From positions 1 to 15,449 of the forward strand of contig JALLAP010002003.1 of NCBI GenBank assembly GCA_036939355.1: a stretch of 15,449 nucleotides of DNA. The letters run 5' to 3'. Below, piece by piece: positions 1-7,992 of the stretch. The notes beneath the pieces were generated by a model, which saw nothing but the letters and a program-made list of their open reading frames with translations, was not told the origin of the DNA and did not search any database. Made by a program: the position numbers and the translations under genes. The number at the start of each line of letters is the position of its first letter. Positions within the stretch are counted from its first letter, which is position 1. Origin of the DNA: Thalassiosira profunda. Its lineage: Eukaryota; Bacillariophyta; Thalassiosirophyceae; Thalassiosirales; Thalassiosiraceae.

Positions 1-325
1 GCAGAACCTTCCGCCCGCGGTACGACGACAGCTTGTGATTGATGCCCATCCTGTCTTCCAACTCAAAGTCGGGGGCCTCGTCCCCTATTTTTACCGAGGA
101 TGACGAGGCCTTTGTGCCTCTTCTTTTTACCGGGCGGTCTTCGTCCTGCGGCTTTGTGGGATACGGGCACATCAGATTATTCTGATCGACCTCCGGGGGC
201 GTCACTTTGCTCAGGATTTCGACACTTCCATCGCGCCAGACGCCCACTCCCAGGCTCACCGCCGATCCCACCACCGGTACCCCCACCGCCCCATCTACCG
301 CACCGATCTTGGCCTGCTGCTTCAT
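1..325 (-). CDS. Peroxiredoxin (AhpC/TSA-like), 5' part, continues past left edge
   Basis: Partial minus-strand reading frame: 108 codons from an ATG at 325-323, still open at base 1. Residues about 81-108 read GDEAPDFELED..G...LSSYRGRKVL, the N-terminal signature of the thioredoxin-fold peroxiredoxins (PrxQ/BCP or AhpC type), which reduce peroxides with a cysteine that would lie just beyond the left edge. The family assignment therefore rests on the first beta strands only; the catalytic Cys is not visible. About 80 residues precede the domain: a Gly/Val/Ala-rich stretch (9-29), then a basic and Ser-rich linker. An in-frame stop lies four codons before the chosen ATG (A at -3). Met52 (172-170) is an alternative start, and an upstream exon cannot be excluded. 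The gene is divergent from the RRM gene, with under 200 bp between start codons. Confidence 0.68.
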   Translation of the reverse strand, partial: MKQQAKIGAVDGAVGVPVVGSAVSLGVGVWRDGSVEILSKVTPPEVDQNNLMCPYPTKPQDEDRPVKRRGTKASSSSVKIGDEAPDFELEDRMGINHKLSSYRGRKVL

Positions 326-512
326 TGTTTGCTTTCATGGCGGGCGGGGTCCTCTTTGTTCTTCCTTCGCCCCAATCCAACTTTGCAACTTCTCTTGCTT
401 GCGCGCGGCTCTTCTCGGGTGCATCTTCGCGGGGAGAAGCTTGTCTTCGCCACTTATTTTTCTTGGAAAGAACATCGCCACCGCCCATCTACCTACCGCG
501 CCAACGCCCGCC
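326..512. promoter_or_regulatory. Short divergent intergenic region (peroxiredoxin / RRM protein)
   Basis: These 187 bp separate two diverging start codons and must hold both 5' UTRs and promoters. No TATA box is obvious. Open frames cross it on both strands but show no recognisable protein, so I treat it as non-coding. Confidence 0.4.
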
Positions 513-1771
513 ATGGGCCCGAGAAGAAGCCGATTGGCGGCGCCATCGTCGCTGGCGGCGGCCGCCGCGACCGCCGTTGTGGCGCTGTCCTCCGCGTCCG
601 CGGACGCACTTGCATTTGATGTGTCCTCGCGCAGCAGTTCCTCCTTCACCGCGGCGGCGGCGCCATCCAACGGCTCTTGCGCCCATCAACCAACTGCCGG
701 CGCCCGCCATCGCTCCTCGGCGGCGAATTTGCAAATGAAGGTCCGGTCCGGCTCCTCGAAGCGATCGCGGTCGTCGAAATCCTCCCACCTCATCGAGCTG
801 AACAACGAGCGCCTTCACACTGCCGGGCGGCCCGGAACCAAAAAGTTCATGGACCCCAACAAGGTGTTCATTGGCAACCTCCCCTACGACGCCGCCGAGG
901 AGGACGTCTACCAACTCTTCAGCGAGCACTGGAACGTTCCGTTGGACGCGGTGGGGGATCGCATCGAATCCGTCAAGGTGAGCAATAATTGTCGCATAAG
1001 ATGAAGTACAATCGCACTGTAGCATTCTACATACTGTACAATCACCAGGTGATCCGCGATTGGAAAACGGGGAAGAGCAAGGGCTACGGCTTTGTCCAAT
1101 TTTACGAGCCCATGGTGGCCACGTCCGCGATGGAGAGCATCAACAGGGGCGGGGGGTGGAAGATTGGGGGCCGGAGGGTGCGGCTGGACCAGGGGAAGCG
1201 GAAGGAGGGCGAGGAGGATGCGCGAAAGGCAAAGAAGAAGGAGAAAACGACGGTGGCCGAGCTGGACGAGGAGGGGAGCGTCATTTACGCGGCGTTGGAG
1301 GACGTTGCCGGGGGCGCGGAGGCGGCAATTGATGCTCTGGAGGAGGGAGAGGAGGAGGAGGACTACGACGAGCTGGGAATGAGCGAGGACGACATGATCA
1401 CCTTCGTGGAGAAGGGGGGATTGCGCGGGGTCATGCCCCTCACGGAAGAGACGGCGGGCTTCCTCGGCATCGAGGGCTTGTACGACGACGACGACGAGGG
1501 GTTCGACGAGGTGGACGAGGCGTACTACGAGGAGTACTACGGCGCGAATGGTTACGACGACGCCGACTTTGGCGACGTCGAGGACGACGACGAAGACGAC
1601 GGGGAGGAATTGGTGTACGACGGGGTGTTCGAGGAAGTGTACAATCCGAAGGATTACGAAGGGGTGGGCGACGAGGAGGAGAAGGCGATGAATCGAGAGC
1701 AGCGGCGGGCGGCCGAGAAGAGGAGGAAGAAGCGGAAGCTACCATTCAAGGGGTTTGGGGCGCCGAATTGA
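513..1771 (+). CDS. RRM-domain RNA-binding protein with plastid-type presequence and long acidic tail
   Basis: Two exons, 513-977 and 1049-1771, joined in phase 0 over a 71-nt intron (GTGAGC...CACCAG), give 395 aa. Residues 1-34 form a signal peptide (basic MGPRRSR, then an Ala/Val-rich core) with predicted cleavage ALA|F at 34/35, followed by a Ser/Arg-rich transit-like segment. This is the heterokont pattern for import into a complex plastid. One RRM follows: RNP2 VFIGNL at 118-123 and RNP1 KGYGFVQF at 166-173; the intron falls between them. After the RRM come a Lys/Arg-rich patch, about 150 residues dominated by Asp, Glu and Tyr, and a basic tail (QRRAAEKRRKKRK). Likely role, inferred: binding plastid transcripts for processing or stability. 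The start at 513 is in perfect GCCATGG context and gives a clean signal peptide; earlier in-frame ATGs do not. The acidic part could alternatively suggest a nucleolar or chromatin protein, but the presequence argues against that. Confidence 0.82.
978..1048 (+). other. Intron of the RRM protein gene
   Basis: GTGAGC donor and CACCAG acceptor. Removing it joins the two halves of the RRM in frame; reading through would end the protein after nine more codons. Confidence 0.8.
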
Positions 1772-2288
1772 GGAAATACTTGTTTGCGGCTATTCCGAGG
1801 GAGACGGGAGGTCTAATGTTCAGAGAGAGTAGTTGTGGATGGACGACGCAAACGAACATCTCATCTAGGGTTCTGCGCAGCATCGTGCCCCTCCACCCAA
1901 GGGAATAACAGTTCTCCGCCCTTCCCTGCCGGCCGCCGGGCGGCCGCCCCCACCAGCCACCTACCAGCTCCTTCTTCTTCTTCTTCTTCTTCTTCTTCTC
2001 CCTCCTTCTTTCCTTCTGTAAACTCGTGATTCAACCCGTGACTCCTGTCTACTCCCCCACAACAAAACAGACGTCAGACTCCGACGGAATGCACCTGCCT
2101 CCTCCACTCGCTTCTGCTTCGGCAGGGGCGTCAACGAATCGAACATGTTGGCACCAATCACATCGGTGCATCACCATCAATCGGCTTGGGTGGCGGCTCA
2201 CGACGGTGGGCTCATAATTGCAACTGCTCGGCTCGATAGCAGAGGATACCGGCTGCTCCGCGAAGATACCCCCTGACCCAGAATAGAA
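1772..2288. other. Intergenic region upstream of myo-inositol oxygenase
   Basis: About 520 bp between the RRM stop and the MIOX start. It is C/T-rich on the plus strand, contains a CTT microsatellite, and has an ACGTCA (CRE-type) hexamer at 2071-2076. No convincing gene is seen; the small open frames have no recognisable content. Confidence 0.5.
1971..1999 (+). repeat. CTT trinucleotide microsatellite
   Basis: Nine uninterrupted CTT units plus flanking pyrimidines, about 290 bp upstream of the MIOX start codon. It may act as a pyrimidine-rich promoter or leader element or be a neutral repeat; the sequence alone does not decide. Confidence 0.9.
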
Positions 2289-3903
2289 ATGACGTCCCTA
2301 ATCGCAAACGCTGCGGTCGCTCCCGTCCAGCACGACGCCGTCGGCAAGCACGATGATCCCGTCGCCTCTCCCGACGTTCCCACCGACGTGCAATCCATCC
2401 AAACCAACGCCTCCACCAAAGCCCAGGAGGAATTTCGCACCTACGACGACGAGACCCCCGCGCGCGTCGTCGAGCATTACAAGGACATGCGCGCCCACCA
2501 GACGGTGGCGTTCTACGATCGGATGGCGGAGAAGTACTCCTTCGAGGACGGGAAGTACAGGTAATAAGAACTTTGACGCGGGAGTGGTTGTGGATAGCTG
2601 ACTGCCGTCTCTCGCACCCCCGTGATCTTGGCATAATACTCATCTCATTTCATTCACTACCTTCTCGTTTTGCAAATGCAGGAAGCTGATGACGATCGAG
2701 GAGGCCTTCGCCGAGCTCGAGAACTACGTAGACGCGAGCGATCCTGATCTGGATTTGGTGAGTTAGTTGTATGTACGTACTCGCATTGAACAGATTTTGT
2801 GCACGTCTTGTGCACATTCACATCTCATGCTTACGATCTCGCTTCCACATCCAATGCCTCCAGCCCAACCTGCTCCACCTCCTCCAGACCGCAGAGGGCA
2901 TCCGACGAGCGAACCATCCCGATTGGTTGCAGCTTACCGGACTCCTTCATGACATGGGCAAGATCATGTTCCTCTGGGGCACTGGCGAGGACGGACAGGA
3001 CGGGTACTCTCCCAATGGCAAGCAGTGGGCGTTGGGCGGAGATACTTTTGTAGTAGGATGCAAGCTTCCTAACGAGGCAATTCTGCCAGAGTTCAACAAG
3101 GTATGTTGAAAAAGATGTTCTTTCGAGTGGCACGGAGCATCTTCACCCCTTTATCTCTTTCTAACCCTTTCTCTGTTGTGAACGCGGCGTATCATGCTAT
3201 GCAGTTGAACCCGGACATGCACAATTCAAAGTACAACACCAAATACGGAATGTACGAGCCCCACTGCGGCCTGGACAAGTTGAAGTTTGCTTGGGGGCAT
3301 GGTGCGTACCTACAACAGTTCTCGCTTTACTTTTGCATCAATGCACATCTCATAACTCTCGTCTGCTATTCCAGACGAATACATGTATCGCATGCTCGGT
3401 GAGCTGACGTTCTGATTGCTTGTTATTGATCTGTACCTATCGCATTCTGATGCTAACCTGATTTCTATCACTCGTAGTGGCGAACGACTGCACCATCCCG
3501 AAGGAGGGTCTCGATATGATACGATACCACTCGGCATACCCGTGGCACGACAAGGTGAGCCAAAGCGTGCTGTCGGGGCGTGTGATTGCCTCAGATTGAC
3601 AAACGCTGATGAATCAAGCTTTGCATTTTGAAGGGCGCGTACCGTCACCTGATGAAGCCGGAGGACTACGAGCGCGAGAAGTGGGTGCAGCTGTTCAACA
3701 AGTTCGATCTGTACACGAAGGTAAGTGCTCCATTTTGTTGCCTTCCCCCGCCATGATCAGTGCTCATTCTTTGGAATCCAACACGCACCGGCTTGAAGGA
3801 CGGAGACAACGAGCTGCGAGGCGAGAAGATGCAGCAGGAACTTTGGCCGTACTACCGCGGATTGATGGAGAAGTACGGTCTCGGGGGCAAGTTGAAGTGG
3901 TGA
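2289..3903 (+). CDS. MIOX: Myo-inositol oxygenase (EC 1.13.99.1), eight exons
   Basis: Cytosolic di-iron oxygenase that converts myo-inositol and O2 to D-glucuronate. Exons 2289-2560, 2682-2757, 2864-3100, 3205-3301, 3375-3398, 3478-3554, 3634-3720 and 3799-3903 join to a continuous 324-aa frame (animal and plant enzymes are about 285-320 aa). All six iron ligands of the family are recognisable: His of PNLLHLLQTAEG, His-Asp of LLHDMGK, His of WGHDEYMY, His of RYHSAYPWH and Asp of NKFDLYTK. Other family blocks are DSDPD-like ASDPDLD, GDTFVVGC and MYEPHCGLDK, and the C-terminus ends in LKW, as usual. The first about 65 residues are a divergent, possibly disordered extension. Every intron is GT-AG, 73-121 nt long. 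Exon 5 is only 24 nt. This is by far the most intron-dense gene here. The start has A at -3. Its 3' end lies 94 bp from the end of the LRR fragment on the other strand. Confidence 0.95.
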
Positions 3904-3997
3904 AAGAACGGATAAGTTTTGGGTTGTGTAGTTGATAGATTGCGTGAAGCTATGGAAAATGAGAGAATCTTATTGCCATGATAGTACAATCATCGGT

Positions 3998-4705
3998 TTA
4001 CTCAAACGCAGCGGAATGCGGCCTTTTCTCTCCGCCCACATTCGCGGACTTCTTGCTCGCCCCCGTGATGCCATCAATTGCCAGCTCCGGCATACCTCGT
4101 ACGAATTGATAGATTGCTGCCAGTTCCCCCCCCTCATGTTCCCGTAGAATTGCTCGCGCTCAAATCCAAACGCAGCAGCCATCTCGAACCAGCTCACGAC
4201 GTATGGCAACATCTTCAAGTCCCACTCGAACAGAGGTTGCATGTCGAAATCATCGTGATGCTGTAGGATCTTTGTGAAAGCGACTTCCTTTTTGTCATCC
4301 TCTCTGTTCAAGGAAAGTAAAGAAGCAATATCATCAGGAAACTGTCGGCCTGGCCTACCCGTTGAATAGCTCAGTTCCTGCAGCGTGTGATTGGACAGGT
4401 AGGTGTTGTTGACATTGGAAGTATCGCAGAGGACCTTCGAGAAAGCGGCCCATCCCTTCGACGTTATCCCAACGGGTCTAAAAGATATAACGTCTTCAAA
4501 GTGTTGTTGCATGCCAGCGCGTTTGCAAATACGATTGCGCAATCGTCGTCGATATCATTTTGCAGAATGGAGAAAATGTGTAAGCCAACATTCTGATCCT
4601 CCAAAAGAGTCGACAGGGCACGCCACCCTCTGATTGTGAAAGAGATGTTTCCACAAAAATATAACTGGCGCAGGTGGCTGCAATGGGCGATCACAAGGGT
4701 ATCTT
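3998..4705 (-). pseudogene. LRR-family copy C: 5'-truncated, doubly frameshifted fragment
   Basis: Matches only the C-terminal half of the neighbouring LRR gene (copy A), from the AHC..L block to the terminal GGEKRPHS.AFE and stop. The homologous frame is broken twice. Around 4465-4492 it lacks one base relative to copy A (frame ending TLKTLYL continues elsewhere as FRPVGITSKGWAAF). Around 4126-4133 a run of eight C on the plus strand (G in sense) shifts the frame again, after which LAAIYQFVRGMPELAID.ITG can be read to the end. No start codon and N-terminal half are present; sequence before about 4705 no longer resembles copy A. Read as a decaying tandem duplicate. The homopolymer break alone could be a sequencing error; the truncation and the other break could not easily be. 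Confidence 0.85.
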
Positions 4706-4788
4706 ATATCGCCATAATTGTGTTGCACTCATACTGCAGCTACTCTCATATACTGTTCAACCCCATCCGTCCGCTACGCGTCCCCGTT
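4706..4788. other. Spacer between LRR copies C and A
   Basis: Short non-coding spacer after the stop of copy A. I see no shared sequence with the region after the stop of copy B, so the duplicated unit seems to end close to the stop codon. Confidence 0.4.
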
Positions 4789-6248
4789 TTACTCAAACGC
4801 AGTGGAATGCGGCCTCTTTTCTCCCCCCACCTTTCCGGATTTCGTGTTCGTCCCCGTGATGCTTTCAATTGCCAACTCCGGCATGCCACGCATGAATTGA
4901 TAGATCACTGCAAGTTTCCTCTTCATTGTCTTTGCCTCGTATTCCATTTCATATGCGGCAGCCCTCTCTAACCACTCGACAACAGGAGGCAAAACCTTCA
5001 AATCCCACTCGAACAGAGGTTGCATGTCAAAATCGTCGTGCTGCCACAGGATCTTTGTGAATGCAACCGCCTTCTTGTCACGTCTTCCATTCAGCCGAAT
5101 GTGACTTCCTCCATTCAGCTCCAATGAGACCTGCAAGTTGCGAGGCAGAGACAAGCTCCACCTGAGTAGACTCAGACGCTGAAGCGTGTGGTTGGACAAG
5201 AACGTATGGTTGACACTGGTGGTATCGCATAGGACGTCGGAGAAAGCGGCCCACCCCTTTGCCGTGATGTTTGGGCTGGAATCAAGATATAACGTCTCCA
5301 AAGTGTTGTTGTGTCTGAGCGCGTTCGCAATAATCGTCGCACATTCATCATCAATATCATTCGCCTGGAGATTGAGAAATCGCAGGCTGAAGTTGGGATC
5401 CTCCAGCAGAGATGCGAGGGATCGCCATCCTCTGGCGGTAATGGAGGGATTCCGATCAAGTTGGAAAGATTGCAAGCGTCTGCAATGGGCAAGGCCTTCA
5501 ACCAGAGCTTCTACCCCCGCGTCATCGATACCATTGGTGCTAAGATTCAGGCGAAGCTCTCGCAATCCAGCTAATTGCCGCAGAATGTTCGACAAGGCTG
5601 TGCAAGCATTTCTCCCCAACGAAAAGTGCCGAAAGGTGAGCTCTTCCAGCTGCGGGTGCATCTTCAATGCCTCGATGTTGGCTATGATGGACTCCTCGTG
5701 ATCGTACCGATCTCCGTTGGTAAGGCCGCTGATGGAATATTCTTCCAATGACCTGCTTTCGCTCAAAGCCAATGAGAGCGATCGGTACTGATCGGCGTCC
5801 ATCTCACAATCATACACATAGAATTTCGTCAAACTGGGATTGCCCTTGAGGAACGGCGTTAGCATCCGGAAGAAATCGTGTGGAATGTGCGATTCCGTGA
5901 GATCAAGCATCTCAATTGATCTGTTGTTCCGTAACTCCAACATAAACGTTTCGAACATGTCAATACTCGAGTCCGCTGGAAGTTGAACGTGCAGATCCGT
6001 CACGGTTGCGCTGCGGCCGAGGAAACATCCCAGCACGCCCAGACCGCGGGTGTCGTATACATCGAACACGGGGTATGCATCGTCACATTCCCTCCTGCCA
6101 AATTTATTTCTGTCAAGTCGGGGCGGTTATCCTTGAGATCGTGAAGAATCTCTGCGTTGTGCTCGTCGGAAGTGACGTCGGAGATGACGATGTCTCCGCG
6201 CATCAACGCGGCATAGTCCTCGGCCGCCGCCGCCGAGGGGCTGCTCAT
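4789..6248 (-). pseudogene. LRR protein, copy A, with one frameshift near the 5' end (possibly still expressed)
   Basis: Full-length relative of copy B (10324-11748), in tandem with fragment C. It starts at ATG 6248-6246 with MSS.SAAAAEDYAALMRGD, as in copy B. At about 6081-6090 it lacks one base compared with copy B, so the first frame ends at 6000 while the homologous frame continues uninterrupted for 426 codons from Met at 6069 to the stop at 4789. The body holds ribonuclease-inhibitor-type LRRs with L..L.L..N.I.D.G...L spacing, for example N-GIDDAGVEAL and N-DIDDECATIIANAL. The C-terminal non-LRR region has FDMQPLFEWDLK and the tail GGEKRPHSTAFE. No signal peptide or membrane segment is seen. 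LRR proteins bind partners; no function can be assigned. Either a recent pseudogene, a base-call error, or a shorter protein starting at 6069. A 76-nt GT-AG intron at the break was tested by eye and does not restore the frame. Confidence 0.75.
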
Positions 6249-6861
6249 GATAAATGTGCACCTCTCGCCCGCTGCTCTCTGTCAGTAATTGAGAGGCCCC
6301 GGCAAGCAGCACCTCCACAGCGGACCGAGGAATGGCGGCGCCTCCTCAACAACCTGAAGCGTGGTGTGGTCTGAGGGGCGGAGAAAGATTTGGCGGGAAC
6401 CAACTTTGCTTCTTCTCTCTCCCTCGCTCCTGACGTCTTGTCCGTGCTCTCACTTTTTCGTTTGCCAAACAAAACAGCAACCCCCGCCCCCGTCCTCGTC
6501 GAGAACAGCGTAAGTCCTTCAGAGCGGAGCGGAGAAGTCCCTTCGACGTCGGTTGGTGCGCGGCGGCGCGGCGTGGATGGCGGCGCGCTTCACGTGGGGG
6601 CGGCGGCCGCGCCGAGAGCATGTTTTGTGCTCGCTGTCATTGGTGCAGATATCCGACGAGCAGGCCCATTTTTGCGGTAGGATCTGGTATGCTGCCGCAG
6701 GGACGGCCGGTTGGAACTCGTGCACGCCGACGACGCGTGGCGGGGCCTGGTCGTGGGGGAAGCCCGATTCGGCGAGGTGGCCGGGCGGCCACCCTCGTCG
6801 CAACCGCCACTCTCTCCCTCTCACCTTCTCCTACTTCCCTCTGACAGAAACCACAGCCAAA
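6249..6861. promoter_or_regulatory. Divergent region LRR copy A / Derlin, with probable 5' UTR intron of Derlin
   Basis: About 610 bp without a supportable gene. The first about 100 bp beside copy A resemble the leader of copy B (shared GGTC.GCTGTGG and GCGAGA.GTGCA blocks), so duplication included the leader. A TGACGTC motif lies at 6431-6437. On the plus strand, GTAAGT at 6510-6515 and a pyrimidine-rich tract ending CTGACAG at 6847 would make a 338-nt intron just before the Derlin start codon. An upstream frame from 6390 would join out of frame with Derlin, so this intron is placed in the 5' UTR. Confidence 0.45.
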
Positions 6862-7687
6862 ATGCCAAGGAACACAATCCACACGCTCGACAACACCGGC
6901 GGCACCGTCCAGGACTGGTTCGAGAGCATTCCCTTCGTCACGCGGTGGTGGTTTTTCAGCGCCTTCTTGGTGACGTGCGCCGGCAACATGGGCCTCGTAC
7001 CTCCAACGAAACTCGTCTACAGCTGGGAATTGATTTGGGGAAACGTCGAGCTGTCGCTTCATCACCCCCTTCCTTTTCGTTGGCTGGAGGAGCAAGTGGA
7101 CGCTGATCACCTTCTACAACTTGGCGGCGTTCGGATGGCGTCACGAAGAGGCGCCGTACAACACCGGAGCCGGAGGCAGAACCCCTGATTATGCATTTAC
7201 GGTGCTGTTTGGAGCGGCGTCGATCATTTTGACCAATCCTCTGATGGACTTGATCCCCTGCGACTTCCTCCATTCCTCGACAATCTTTGCGGAAACGCTG
7301 GTGTACTTCGTCATCTATTCGTGGAGCAAACGCCAGCCCAATGCCTTGGTCCTTTTCTGGGTAGTCACCACTGTTCAACTGAAAGCAATCCAGCTCCCGT
7401 TCGCCCAGCTGCTACTGAACATCGCGGTTGGAGGTTCGGTCTCATCTCTGCTGCATGGAATCGCCGTGGGGCATCTTTACTTTTATCTTGTTGACGTGGT
7501 ACCTATCGTCTACGGAAAAGACATTCTCCACACCCCGCAGTTTTTGATCGACCATCTTCGTGGATGTGGGCGTGAGAGTACGGGAGGGTACACGATGCAT
7601 CGCCCTCGCAGCAGGGTGAGCACCGACAAGCCTTGCCGGGCCGAAGCTCACAGCTGGGGCGGAGGTCAAGCGCTGGGCTCGTACTGA
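6862..7687 (+). CDS. Derlin (Der1-like ER-associated degradation protein), interrupted by a frameshift
   Basis: Derlins are rhomboid-fold pseudoproteases in the ER membrane that pass misfolded proteins to the CDC48/p97 ATPase. From ATG 6862 (A at -3) the frame reads DWFESIPFVTRWW, the usual Derlin N-terminus, and VPPTKLVYSWELIW. At about 7052-7055 it must shift by one base to continue as RFITPFLFVG, FYNLAAFGWRHEE, NPLMDLIP, YFVIYSWSKRQPN and HGIAVGHLYFYLVDVVP, to the stop at 7685-7687, about 275 aa in all. The break hits the conserved WR of the loop after helix 1. In the unshifted frame the product stops at 7188 (108 aa). Several hydrophobic helices are visible. The C-terminus SWGGGQALG matches the SHP box that binds CDC48. 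No signal or transit peptide is present, so this looks like the host ER Derlin rather than the periplastid SELMA version. Downstream codons are intact, so an assembly or base-call error, or a very recent lesion, is plausible. Confidence 0.85.
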
Positions 7688-7992
7688 AGCGAGACGAGAG
7701 ACATAGCTTCATCGTGAACACGAGACATGAGAGAGGTCAGCCTTGGAGGAGGACCTCGTGTCACGTGTGCTCTCGTTTCATCGGTATGCCCCTGACACGA
7801 ATTCTACGGCAAACGAAACGTTACAAATGAAGCTAAGATCATAACTGCATGAGATGTGTTCCATCAAAGGCGCTTGTCGAGAGAGCAACCAAATCCACCA
7901 AACTCATTCATGTACACCATTTCCGTTCCTCTCGATCAATTCCCGCCACTCGCCCCTCCATCAGAAATCACCTCGCAGTTTGTTGTGTTCTT
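7688..7992. other. Convergent intergenic region between Derlin and DLD
   Basis: About 305 bp between two stop codons on opposite strands; it must carry both 3' UTRs. No gene, RNA or strong repeat is seen. The plus-strand frame that crosses the DLD 3' end is a shadow of DLD. Confidence 0.5.

Noticed and set aside
1092..1745. Long Arg- and Ser-rich frames on both strands across the RRM gene tail
   Set aside because: They are shadows of the GA-rich Asp/Glu codons in the true frame and contain no domain.
4126..4133. Programmed frameshifting at the eight-base homopolymer in LRR copy C
   Set aside because: The copy lacks its 5' half and has a second, unrelated break, so decay or a homopolymer read error is simpler.
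6011..6086. A 76-nt GT-AG intron in LRR copy A that could bridge the frameshift
   Set aside because: Its length is typical, but removal joins the wrong frame and deletes the DTRGLGVLGCFLGRS block that copy B keeps as coding sequence.
6390..6509. An upstream coding exon of Derlin (40 codons ending at GTAAGT)
   Set aside because: Joining to either nearby acceptor (6847 or 6856) enters a frame that is not Derlin and meets a stop within about 40 codons; treated as leader.
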